Of a stretch of DNA of 64,000 nt, positions 45,486 to 53,654 are shown piece by piece. The notes beneath the pieces were generated by a model. That model searched no databases, was not told the DNA's origin, and worked only from the letters and a program-made list of their open reading frames with translations. Where the stretch lies: NCBI RefSeq assembly GCF_001542905.1, contig NZ_LOAJ01000001.1, positions 496,001 to 560,000 on the forward strand, written 5' to 3'. Position 1 is the first letter of the stretch. Every line of letters starts with the position of its first letter. Source of the stretch: Halorubrum aethiopicum. Its GTDB lineage: Archaea > Halobacteriota > Halobacteria > Halobacteriales > Haloferacaceae. A program made the translations under genes and the position numbers.

Positions 45486-45905
45486 ATGCAGTACCGCGAA
45501 GTCGAACCGACGGCGGAGTACGTCGCGCGGTTCGAGACGGGGGCCGACTGGCGCGAGGAGATCGAGGACCTCGCCCGCGAGGAGGACGTCGACGCCGGGT
45601 GGTTCTCGGCGCTCGGCGCGGTACAGGACGCGGAGGTCTGGTTCTACGACCAGGAGGAGACGGAGTACCGGTCGGTGACCTTCGACGAGCCGCTCGAGGT
45701 CGCCGCCTGCGTCGGCAACGTCGCGCTTCTGGAGGGGGACGTGTTCGCGCACACCCACGCCGTGCTGTCGCGGCCGAGCGGGCAGGCGCTCGCCGGCCAC
45801 CTCGACTCGGCGACCGTCTGGGCGGGCGAGTGTCACCTCCGGTCGTTCGCCGAACCGCTCGAGCGCGAACACGACCCGGTCACCGACCTGGACCTATGGC
45901 TCTGA
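45486..45905 (+). CDS. PPC/DUF296-domain DNA-binding-like protein
   Basis: A 139-residue stand-alone PPC (plant and prokaryote conserved) domain, a trimeric fold that in plants is attached to AT-hooks. Recognisable: EEIEDLAREEDVDAGWFSALGAVQDAEVWFYD and VFAHTHAVLSRPSGQALAGHL, whose histidines may bind metal. No AT-hook is present. The PolD large-subunit gene starts 35 nt later, so the two may be cotranscribed. Function in prokaryotes is not settled. Confidence 0.88.
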   Translation: MQYREVEPTAEYVARFETGADWREEIEDLAREEDVDAGWFSALGAVQDAEVWFYDQEETEYRSVTFDEPLEVAACVGNVALLEGDVFAHTHAVLSRPSGQALAGHLDSATVWAGECHLRSFAEPLEREHDPVTDLDLWL

Positions 45906-45939
45906 GAGCGGGACCGACCGCACCGACCCGGCGGCCGCG

Positions 45940-48900
45940 ATGAGAGCCGACGACGAGCGCTACTTCGCGCGGCTCGAGGAGCGGCTCGACGAGGCGTTCG
46001 AGGTGGCGGAGACGGCGAAGGCACAGGGGAAGGACCCCGAGCCGGAGATCGAGATCCCGGTCGCGCGCGACATGGCCGACCGCGTCGAGAACATCCTCGG
46101 GATCGACGGGGTCGCGGAGCGCGTCCGCGAACTCGAAGGCGAGATGTCCCGGGAGGAGGCCGCCCTCGAGCTCGTCACGGACTTCGTCGAGGGGACCGTC
46201 GGCGACTACGACTCCCGCGCCGGCAAGATCGAGGGGGCGGTCCGGACCGCCGTCGCCCTGCTCACCGAGGGCGTGGTCGCCGCGCCGATCGAGGGGATCG
46301 ACCGCGTCGAGCTGTTGGAGAACGACGACGGCACCGAGTTCATCAACGTCTACTACGCGGGACCGATCCGCTCCGCGGGCGGGACCGCACAGGCGCTGTC
46401 GGTGCTGGTGGCCGACTACGCGCGGGCGCTTCTGGGGATCGACGAGTACCACGCTCGAACCGAGGAGATCGAGCGGTACGCCGAGGAGATCGCCCTCTAC
46501 GACCGCGAGACCGGGCTCCAGTACACGCCGAAGGACGAGGAGGCGAAGTTCATCGCGGAGAACATCCCCATCATGCTCGACGGGGAGGCCACCGGCGACG
46601 AGGAGGTCTCCGGCTTCCGCGACCTCGAACGGGTCGACACCAACTCCGCGCGCGGCGGGATGTGTCTCGTCGCGGCGGAGGGGATCGCGCTGAAGGCCCC
46701 GAAGATCCAGCGGTACACCCGCGACCTGGAGGAGGTCGACTGGCCGTGGCTCCAGGACCTCATCGACGGGACGATCGGGAAGGACGGCGGGGCGGAGGGA
46801 GCCGAGGGATCCGATGGCGACGACGCGGGCGGCGGGGACGGCGGCACGGACGACGATGGCGACGAGGCGAGCGGCGACGGCGACGACACGCAGGCCGGGA
46901 ACAGCGACGACGAGGCCGCCGGACCCCTCCGACCGAAGCCCTCACAGAAGTTCCTGCGTGACCTGATCGCCGGACGCCCCGTGTTCACACACCCCTCTGA
47001 GGAGGGCGGGTTCCGGCTCCGGTACGGCCGCGCGAGAAACCACGGGTTCGCGACCGCGGGCGTCCACCCGGCGACGATGCACCTCGTGGACGACTTCCTC
47101 GCGACCGGGACGCAGATCAAGACCGAACGGCCGGGGAAGGCCGCGGGCGTCGTCCCCGTCGACTCCATCGAGGGGCCGACGGTGAAGCTCGCGAACGGCG
47201 AGGTCCGCCGGATCGACGATCCCGAGGAGGCGCTCGCGGTCCGCAACGGCGTGGAGGAGATCCTCGATCTCGGCGAGTACCTCGTCAACTACGGGGAGTT
47301 CGTCGAGAACAACCACCCCCTCGCGCCCGCGTCGTACGTCTACGAGTGGTGGGTTCAGGAGTTCGAGGCCGCGGGCGCGGACGTCCAGGCGCTCGCGGAC
47401 GACCCCAACGTCGACCTCGAACGCCCGGGGCCCGGAGCGGCGCTCGAGTGGGCGGAGGCGTACGACTGCCCGCTCCACCCCGCCTACACCTACCTCTGGC
47501 ACGACGTGTCGGTCGCCGACTTCGAGGCGCTCGCGGAGGCGGTCGCCGGCGGCGAGGTCGTCGAGGGGGTGCTGGCGATCGAACACACCGAGCGGGTCGC
47601 GCGGTCGCTCGAGACCCTGCTCGTCGAGCACGCCGCCACGCCCGACGCGCTCCGGATCCCGACGTGGCGGCCGCTCGCGCGCTCGCTCGGGGTCGACGAC
47701 GGGCTGCGGAAGGAGTGGACCCCGGAGGACCTCCCGCGGGAGGCCCGCGAGTGGGACGGCGGCGACGACGCGGTGAAGGCGGTCAACGCGGTCGCGCCCT
47801 TCGCGGTCCGCGAGCGCGCGCCGGTCCGGATCGGCAACCGGATGGGCCGCCCGGAGAAGTCGGAGAGCCGCGACCTCTCCCCGGCGGTCCACACGCTGTT
47901 CCCGATCAACGAGGCCGGCGGCCCCCAGCGCGACGTGGCGGAGGCGGCCCGGACGATGGACGACCGCGGGCGACGCGGCCGCCACGAACTCGAGGTCGCC
48001 GACCGGGCGTGTCCCGACTGCGGCACCCACACCTACCGGTCGGCGTGTCCCGACTGCGGCACCCACACCGAGCCCCACTACGAGTGCGGCGACTGCGGCA
48101 CCGTCTGTGAGCCCGACGAGGCCGGCCGCGTCGAGTGCCCGCGCTGTGAGTGGGAGGTGACCGCCGCGACCCGCCAGGAGGTCGACCTCAACGACGCCTA
48201 CCGCTCGGCGCTGGAGTCCGTCGGCGAGCGGGAGTCCGCCTTCGAGATACTGAAGGGGGTCCAGGGGCTCACCTCGACGAACAAGACGCCCGAACCCATC
48301 GAGAAGGGGATCCTCCGCGCGAAGAACGGCGTCACCTCGTTCAAGGACGGGACGGTCCGGTACGACATGACCGACCTCCCGGTCACGTCGGTCCGGCCCG
48401 AGGAGCTCGACGTCACGGCCGACCACTTCCGGGAGCTGGGCTACGAGACCGACATCGACGGCGACCCGCTCCGTCACGACGACCAGCTCGTCGAGCTCAA
48501 GGTCCAGGACGTGGTGCTCTCGGACGGCGCGGCCGAACACATGCTGCGGACCGCCGACTTCGTCGACGACCTCCTCGAGCAGTTCTACGACCTGCCTCGC
48601 TTCTACGAGGTCAACGAGCGCGACGACCTCGTCGGCGAGCTCGTGTTCGGGATGGCTCCCCACACGAGCGCCGCTACTGTCGGAAGGGTGATTGGTTTCA
48701 CCTCGGCCGCGGTCGGATACGCTCATCCGTACTTTCACGCCGCGAAGCGTCGGAACTGCGATGGTGACGAGGATTGCGTGATGCTCCTCATGGACGGTCT
48801 TCTCAACTTCTCGAAAACGTTTCTGCCGAACCAGCGTGGCGGGAAGATGGACGCGCCGCTCGTGATGTCCTCGCGGATCGACCCCTCGGAGATCGACGAC

Positions 48901-49509
48901 GAGGCGCACAACATGGACATCGTGCGGCGGTACCCGCTGGAGTTCTACGAGGCGACCCGCGAGATGGCGGATCCGGAGGCGGTCGAGGACCGGATCAAGC
49001 TCGGCGAGGACACGCTCGGCACCGACGACGAGTACCGCGGGTTCGACCACACCCACGACACGACGGACATCGCGATGGGGCCGGATCTGTCGGCGTACAA
49101 GACGCTCGGCGACATGATGGAGAAGATGGACGCCCAACTCGAACTCGCCCGAAAGGTCCGCGCGGTCGACGAGACCGACGTGGCGGAGCGGGTCATCGAG
49201 TACCACTTCCTGCCGGACATCATCGGGAACCTCCGGGCCTTCTCGCGCCAGGAGACGCGGTGTCTCGACTGCGGCGAGAAGTACCGCCGGATGCCGCTCT
49301 CGGGCGACTGTCGCGAGTGCGGAGGCCGTGTGAACCTCACCGTCCACGAGGGCTCCGTGAGCAAGTACGTCGACACCGCCATCGAGGTCGCGGAGCGGTT
49401 CGGCTGCCGGCCCTACACCAAACAGCGGCTGTACGTGCTCGAGGACGCCCTGGAGTCGATCTTCGAGGACGACACGAACAAGCAGTCGGGCATCGCGGAC
49501 TTCATGTGA
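45940..49509 (+). CDS. polC: DNA polymerase II (PolD) large subunit DP2
   Basis: Catalytic subunit of the replicative archaeal D-family polymerase, 1189 residues and no intein. It begins with the conserved YYAGPIRSAGGTAQALSVLVADYAR block; an acidic low-complexity insert lies near residues 285-325; zinc fingers are near 690-740 (CPDCGTHTYRSACPDCG) and 1107-1130 (CLDCGEKY, CREC). The catalytic NCDGDED motif with D941 and D943 is intact. Codons 905-968 (48653-48843) use many A/T-ending codons, unlike the rest. The C-terminal end GIADFM has a near copy at 50645. Confidence 0.97.
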   Translation: MRADDERYFARLEERLDEAFEVAETAKAQGKDPEPEIEIPVARDMADRVENILGIDGVAERVRELEGEMSREEAALELVTDFVEGTVGDYDSRAGKIEGAVRTAVALLTEGVVAAPIEGIDRVELLENDDGTEFINVYYAGPIRSAGGTAQALSVLVADYARALLGIDEYHARTEEIERYAEEIALYDRETGLQYTPKDEEAKFIAENIPIMLDGEATGDEEVSGFRDLERVDTNSARGGMCLVAAEGIALKAPKIQRYTRDLEEVDWPWLQDLIDGTIGKDGGAEGAEGSDGDDAGGGDGGTDDDGDEASGDGDDTQAGNSDDEAAGPLRPKPSQKFLRDLIAGRPVFTHPSEEGGFRLRYGRARNHGFATAGVHPATMHLVDDFLATGTQIKTERPGKAAGVVPVDSIEGPTVKLANGEVRRIDDPEEALAVRNGVEEILDLGEYLVNYGEFVENNHPLAPASYVYEWWVQEFEAAGADVQALADDPNVDLERPGPGAALEWAEAYDCPLHPAYTYLWHDVSVADFEALAEAVAGGEVVEGVLAIEHTERVARSLETLLVEHAATPDALRIPTWRPLARSLGVDDGLRKEWTPEDLPREAREWDGGDDAVKAVNAVAPFAVRERAPVRIGNRMGRPEKSESRDLSPAVHTLFPINEAGGPQRDVAEAARTMDDRGRRGRHELEVADRACPDCGTHTYRSACPDCGTHTEPHYECGDCGTVCEPDEAGRVECPRCEWEVTAATRQEVDLNDAYRSALESVGERESAFEILKGVQGLTSTNKTPEPIEKGILRAKNGVTSFKDGTVRYDMTDLPVTSVRPEELDVTADHFRELGYETDIDGDPLRHDDQLVELKVQDVVLSDGAAEHMLRTADFVDDLLEQFYDLPRFYEVNERDDLVGELVFGMAPHTSAATVGRVIGFTSAAVGYAHPYFHAAKRRNCDGDEDCVMLLMDGLLNFSKTFLPNQRGGKMDAPLVMSSRIDPSEIDDEAHNMDIVRRYPLEFYEATREMADPEAVEDRIKLGEDTLGTDDEYRGFDHTHDTTDIAMGPDLSAYKTLGDMMEKMDAQLELARKVRAVDETDVAERVIEYHFLPDIIGNLRAFSRQETRCLDCGEKYRRMPLSGDCRECGGRVNLTVHEGSVSKYVDTAIEVAERFGCRPYTKQRLYVLEDALESIFEDDTNKQSGIADFM

Positions 49510-49544
49510 GCGGCCATCATTACTGGTTGGTTATAGATTAATCC

Positions 49545-50001
49545 GACTCTGTTGAAATCGTTAGAGAGATAGACATTTCCTTTTCCTTACGATCTGTACA
49601 GCCTAAGCAACGATCGATCTCCGGAGCAGTGGCGCGCCTCCGAGCGCCCAAGGGGCGCGAGGAGCCCGCGAGGGACGCTGCGAACGAAGTGAGCAGCGAG
49701 GCTGGGGAGGCGTGAGGTGCGGGGCTGTGCGGAGCGGGGGGGACCAAAGGGGCAGCCGCGAGGACGAAGCACGGCGACGTAAGCACCGCAGCGAAGGAAC
49801 GAGTGAAACGAGCGACTGAGCGAGGAGCACAGCGAGCCGCGCGAGTTCTCGTGGCTGGGGCTTTGGAAGAGTTCACCGCTCCAGCAACGATCCCGTTCTG
49901 CCCACCTCGATCTCCGTCGAAACACCCGTTCGATAGGCATTCTTCATGAATTCGCTGTTTCAGAAGCGTTTGTGTCCGAAAAATAGAATTTCAACAGAGT
50001 C
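49545..50001. mobile_element. MITE-like element with perfect 14-bp terminal inverted repeats
   Basis: GACTCTGTTGAAAT (49545-49558) and its exact reverse complement at 49988-50001 bound 457 bp with no transposase. Similar GACTCTGTTGAAA ends occur on haloarchaeal IS elements (from memory, IS5-like), so this is probably a non-autonomous derivative mobilised in trans. Its interior is copy D of the dispersed repeat. No clear target duplication is visible. Confidence 0.72.
49613..49935 (+). repeat. Dispersed structured repeat, copy D
   Basis: Near-full-length copy: GAGCAGTGGCGCGCC, hairpin GAGCGCCCAAGGGGCGC, core (49697-49722), GGGGCTGTGCGG, CAAAGGGGCAGCCGCGAGG, GACGTAAGCACCGCAG, GAAACGAGCGACTGAG, GGCTGGGGCTTTG, CCAGCAACGATCC, then a tail like copy B (CGAAACACCCGT). 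It lies wholly inside the MITE-like element. Confidence 0.85.
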
Positions 50002-50130
50002 ACGAGTCGAGATCTATTGAGAGCTCCTCAAGAGTAACCGGCGGCATGTGCGTGTCCAAGTTTACGACTTTAAATACAAATACGAATTCCTGTTTCGGGA
50101 GTTTGATGAGAACATGACTATCAAAAAGAA

Positions 50131-50140
50131 TTAAAATATT
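50131..50140 (+). promoter_or_regulatory. TATA box of the HTH-membrane gene
   Basis: TTAAAATATT about 19-25 nt before the two candidate ATGs at 50154 and 50160. Another AT-rich element, GACTTTAAATACA, lies at about 50066-50078. Confidence 0.55.
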
Positions 50141-50153
50141 GGGATGTGTTGGC

Positions 50154-50534
50154 ATGACCATGTCAGGCAGTCAAAAAACAGAATTACAACGAGATATACT
50201 ACTGGCGTGGTACCAGAATCCGAATGCAACAAACAAGCAGATCGCCGAAGCTTGTGATTGTAGTGCTTCATACGTTAGTACCGTCAAAAATCGGTTTGAC
50301 GACTACAACGAATTTGAAGCTATGATGGATCGGCAGGATAGAGAAATGGAACAAATGTTTGGAGAAGACATCTTTGGAGGCAATCATACAGTAAGTGGAG
50401 GCTCTTCGGGCCAACCCGGTCTAGCTCAGCAATGGGAAGAGATACCAAACAATGCGCCCGGCCTAATCATCAAAGCCATTGTGTTGATTGCACTTCTATA
50501 TGCCGCATTTCAATTCATAATGGTTTTAGTGTGA
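50154..50534 (+). CDS. Small HTH protein with C-terminal membrane helix, AT-rich
   Basis: About 126 residues. Residues 10-52 form a winged-helix/HTH region (LLAWYQNPNATNKQIAEACDCSASYVSTVKNRFDDY). A flexible glycine/serine middle follows, and the C-terminus is one membrane helix (PGLIIKAIVLIALLYAAFQFIMVLV). A membrane-tethered transcription regulator is one reading. Base and codon use are AT-rich against the surrounding genome, implying recent transfer. The start may be 50154 or 50160. Confidence 0.8.
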   Translation: MTMSGSQKTELQRDILLAWYQNPNATNKQIAEACDCSASYVSTVKNRFDDYNEFEAMMDRQDREMEQMFGEDIFGGNHTVSGGSSGQPGLAQQWEEIPNNAPGLIIKAIVLIALLYAAFQFIMVLV

Positions 50535-50710
50535 AATTCAGCTCCGAATCTTGATGGATATATTTTTGATTTGAGATCTCATTTCTAGCGATCTCAGCGA
50601 TAACCAGAAGTATAATAGAAGGATTCGGGCGAAACGGATGATCCGGCATCGCGGACTTCAGGTGAGGTCGCCGCTGCGATCCCAGAGCACTCGTCGCTCT
50701 CCGGAATCCC

Positions 50711-51925
50711 CTACTCGGCGTCGTCCGGGTCGGTCGGCACGCCGCCGAGGTTCCCGTCGTCGTCGAACAGCTTCGCGCGGAGGAACCGCGTCCGGTAGCG
50801 GTTCGCGCCCTCCTTCGTGTCGGCCTCACGGATCTCGTCGATCCGGCCGTCCGCGACCGCGTCGACGATCGCCTCGAGCTGGTCCTTCTCGCTCGGAGTG
50901 AGCTCGAACTCGTAGGTCCGCGGCTGCTCGCTCTCCAGACGGGTCCACTTGCGGGCGGCGCTCACGACGACCGAGCACGGCTCCCGGCAGGGGAAGACCC
51001 CGTCGCCGCCGTCGACGTCGAGGTCGGTGTCGTCGTCGTACTCCCACTCTCGGCGTTTCAGACACTGCGAGTCGTCACAGCAGGCCTCGGCGACCCAGTT
51101 CACGTGTTCATGGCCCTCGCCGCGGTCCCAGGTTTGGATCACGCCGTAGATGCCCGACTGCCGCTCCATCGTCTCGCGCCAGTGGTTCACGTCGAGTTCG
51201 CCCTCGCGCTCGCGGTGCCAGTTGGCGACCGTGGCCGGATAGATCGTCTCGACCGTCTCGTAGACCACCTTCGGCCCCAGGTCGGGGAAGACCCACCCGG
51301 TCCGCAGCGTGGGGGCGGTCTTGAGCGGCCGGTACCGTCCCGTCCCGTCCAGCTTCACGATCTCGCGGGCGTCGAGCGGGTCGTCGTGGGCGGTCAGCTC
51401 CTCGCGGGAGACGCCCGCGTCCGCCTCGTGACGCACCTCGTACCGGCGCTCGCCGCGGTCGGTGATCGTGGCCGTGATCCGGAGCTGGCCCCACGCGCGC
51501 TCGATCCCTGCCGCGAGCGCGGCGTATCGGGCCTCCACCGTCGCGCCGTCGGCGTCCTCGATCCACCGCAGGAACGCCCGCCGGGGGCCGAATTCGCCGA
51601 CGACGCGCTCGAAGACGTACCAGTCGGTGACGGCGGCGGCGCGGTCGACGAGCGCCGCGTGGAGGTCGCGCTCGCTCAGGCCCGTCCGGGCGTCGTCGCC
51701 GGCGGGGTCGAGGACGTAGGCGGCGTCCTCGTCCGCGGCGTCCCGCCCGACCGCGAACCCCTCGAATCGAAGCCGCTCGTCGGGCGCGAGGTCGGAGAGA
51801 GCGTCGAGCACCGCGTCGAACGCGTCGCTCGGGAGGTCGATCTCGGGGACCGTGAGCTCGTCGTCGGTCGTCGCCGTTCCGTCGTCATCGGTCGCGGGAG
51901 CGGCGTCGGGGGTCGGTTCCGCCAC
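50711..51925 (-). CDS. DR2241-family iron-sulfur protein, CbiX partner
   Basis: A 404-residue protein. The central part has a possible Fe-S site, ACCDDSQCLKRREWEYDDD followed by FPCREPCSVVVSAARKW, matching the DR2241-type four-cysteine stabilising domain placed after CbiX-like proteins. It follows the cobaltochelatase gene by two bases on the same strand, so a role in siroheme or cobalamin metal insertion is likely. Acidic N-terminus. Confidence 0.82.
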   Translation of the reverse strand: MAEPTPDAAPATDDDGTATTDDELTVPEIDLPSDAFDAVLDALSDLAPDERLRFEGFAVGRDAADEDAAYVLDPAGDDARTGLSERDLHAALVDRAAAVTDWYVFERVVGEFGPRRAFLRWIEDADGATVEARYAALAAGIERAWGQLRITATITDRGERRYEVRHEADAGVSREELTAHDDPLDAREIVKLDGTGRYRPLKTAPTLRTGWVFPDLGPKVVYETVETIYPATVANWHREREGELDVNHWRETMERQSGIYGVIQTWDRGEGHEHVNWVAEACCDDSQCLKRREWEYDDDTDLDVDGGDGVFPCREPCSVVVSAARKWTRLESEQPRTYEFELTPSEKDQLEAIVDAVADGRIDEIREADTKEGANRYRTRFLRAKLFDDDGNLGGVPTDPDDAE

Positions 51926-51927
51926 GG

Positions 51928-52797
51928 TCAGTCCCCCGCGGCGACGCGAGTGGTCTCACGCACGGCCGCGAGCGCGTCGCCGAGGTCCGCGCCGGCGTCG
52001 GCCGCGCGCTCTAAGATCACGTCGGCCATGAGGGGTTCGGTGCCCACCGCGCCCGCGTACCAGATCCGGGTGCCGTCGACCGCGGTCGGCACGTCGTATC
52101 CCTCGGTGTGGTCCTCACAGAGCCCCACGTCCTCCGGGATGTCCTCCTGGGTGTGGTAGCCGTCGGCGATGAACAGCGGGACGAGGACGACGTCGTCGCT
52201 CTCGAAGTGCTCGGGGAGGTCGTCGACCTCGGGATCCTCGTCCATGTACAGCGCCTTCACCTCGTCGAAGCGGCCGCGCTCTGCGATCCGGTCGGCGTGG
52301 TACTCGATCGCCTTCGCCGAGTTCTCGTTGCGCTCGGTGCCGTGCCCGACGACCGCCAGGCCGAACCCTTCGCCCACGTCGGGGTCGCCGGTGACCGACT
52401 CCGCGCGGCGCTCGATCACGTCGGTCATCGCGCGGTGGGTTCCCACGGGGCCGCAGTAGTGGACCTCGCGGCCGACGTCCTCGGCGACGAGGGTGGCCTG
52501 GTCGGCGGAGAGCCCGTCTGAGTCCCACTCGGAGACGTCCCACCCCTCCAGGCGGAGCTCGCGGGGGATCACCTGCTCGGTGAAGTAGCCCTCGGAGACG
52601 AACAGCGGGACGACGTACACCTCGTCGCCCTCGACGGTGCGGAGCACCTCCCGGAAGTGCGGTTCCTCCTTCCAGAAGCCGGTCTTCACCTCGTCGAACG
52701 CGCCGGACGCGCGGATCGTGTCGGCGTGGTCGTACGTCGGCGCGCTCGATTCCGGGTTGAGGTGGGAGCCGTGCGCGACGATGACGAGCGACTGCAT
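51928..52797 (-). CDS. cbiX: Sirohydrochlorin cobaltochelatase CbiX, two-domain
   Basis: A 289-residue class II chelatase inserting cobalt (or iron/nickel) into sirohydrochlorin. Two CbiX domains in tandem: VIVAHGSHLNPESS (His ligand) with VYVVPLFVSEGYFTEQ, and AVVGHGTERNENS with VVLVPLFIADGYHTQEDIPE. The tandem form contrasts with the short CbiXS of methanogens. It is the first gene of a pair with the DR2241-like protein. Confidence 0.92.
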   Translation of the reverse strand: MQSLVIVAHGSHLNPESSAPTYDHADTIRASGAFDEVKTGFWKEEPHFREVLRTVEGDEVYVVPLFVSEGYFTEQVIPRELRLEGWDVSEWDSDGLSADQATLVAEDVGREVHYCGPVGTHRAMTDVIERRAESVTGDPDVGEGFGLAVVGHGTERNENSAKAIEYHADRIAERGRFDEVKALYMDEDPEVDDLPEHFESDDVVLVPLFIADGYHTQEDIPEDVGLCEDHTEGYDVPTAVDGTRIWYAGAVGTEPLMADVILERAADAGADLGDALAAVRETTRVAAGD

Positions 52798-52886
52798 ACC
52801 CGATCTGGGGGCGCGCCGCTCTTAGGGACTTCGGAGGCTGCGAGCGCGCGGGAACGCTCGACGAGCGACGGGCACCGGCCGAGCCG

Positions 52887-52981
52887 GCACGCACCGACCG
52901 AAACGGCACGCACCGACCGAAACGGCACGCACCGACCGAAACGGCACGCACCGACCGAAACGGCACGCACCGACCGAAACC
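52887..52981. repeat. 19-bp tandem repeat, five units
   Basis: GCACGCACCGACCGAAACG repeats head to tail five times without spacers (last base of the last unit differs). It lies in the 214-bp divergent gap between cbiX and the DUF-like gene at 53012, close enough to affect either promoter. Confidence 0.95.
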
Positions 52982-53011
52982 GCCATGCCGACCGCACGTG
53001 CAGGGAGGGGC

Positions 53012-53581
53012 ATGTCGCTGGCAGCCGACACCCGCGAGGCGGTGCGGGATCACCCCTTCCTGCTCGACGCGCTCCGCGCGGGGGTCCTGAACCACAGCGC
53101 GGCCGCCGCGTGGCTTCTCGAGTCGACCGACCTCGACGGCGACGCGGACGCGGTCGCGACCGCGCTCCGCCGGTTCCGCGAGGACCTCCCGGCGTACGCG
53201 ACCGCCCGGCGCGAGGCGAGCGTCACGATGCGGAGCGGCGTCGGCGTCGTGAGCGACGACGAGTCCGGAGGAGCCGGTGACTCGAGGACCGGCGATCCCC
53301 TCCTCCGGGTCGGCGGCGCGGCGGTCGTCCCCGAGGGCTCACACACCGCGCTGCTCGCGACCGGCGAGGTCGACGCCGCCGCGTTGGCCGCCGCGCTCGG
53401 CCGGCTCGACGCGGCGGGCGTGGCGGTCGCGGCCGCGGGCGTCGCGGTCGCGGAGAACGGCGAGGTCGCGGGGGACGCCGACGGCTCGCTCGTCGCGGTC
53501 GTGGACCGGCGCGACGGCGCGACCGCGCTCCGGGTCGTCGAGGACGTGTTGGCCGCGGTCCCGGGCGACGACGACGAGTGA
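53012..53581 (+). CDS. Haloarchaeal protein of unknown function
   Basis: A 189-residue soluble alpha/beta protein (AADTREAVRDHPFLLDALRAGVLNHSAAAAWLLE, LAAALGRLDAAGVAVAAAGVAVAENGEVAGDADGS). It has no catalytic motif I recognise; the alternation of helix and strand suggests a small binding domain, possibly ACT-like. I place the start at 53012; an in-frame ATG at 52985 directly abuts the tandem repeat. Confidence 0.75.
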   Translation: MSLAADTREAVRDHPFLLDALRAGVLNHSAAAAWLLESTDLDGDADAVATALRRFREDLPAYATARREASVTMRSGVGVVSDDESGGAGDSRTGDPLLRVGGAAVVPEGSHTALLATGEVDAAALAAALGRLDAAGVAVAAAGVAVAENGEVAGDADGSLVAVVDRRDGATALRVVEDVLAAVPGDDDE

Positions 53582-53654
53582 GTGCGTGATCGATACGTCG
53601 CGGATGACGTCGTCAACGCCCCGGTCGTTCGGCCGTAGGTCGTGGTAAGCGCGG

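Larger units (their letters stand above)
49489..50660. mobile_element. ~1.16-kb insertion flanked by a direct repeat of the polC 3' end
   Basis: GGCATCGCGGACTTCA at 49489-49504, the last codons of polC, recurs at 50645-50660, and GTGAG follows in both after one (first) or two different bases. Between the copies the DNA is partly AT-rich, holding a MITE-like element and one small HTH-membrane gene. The pattern fits integration at the 3' end of a conserved gene with target duplication, or a segmental duplication at insertion. No integrase gene is present, so the element is non-autonomous or decayed. Confidence 0.65.

Noticed and set aside
45940-49509. Intein within PolD large subunit
   Set aside because: The catalytic motif and flanks are continuous with no splicing-domain sequence; the gene is uninterrupted.
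50114-50134. Six-codon upstream frame (MTIKKN) before the HTH-membrane gene
   Set aside because: Too short to support, and the likely transcription start lies downstream of it.
52887-52981. CRISPR-like array
   Set aside because: Units are directly adjacent with no spacers, and no cas genes are present.
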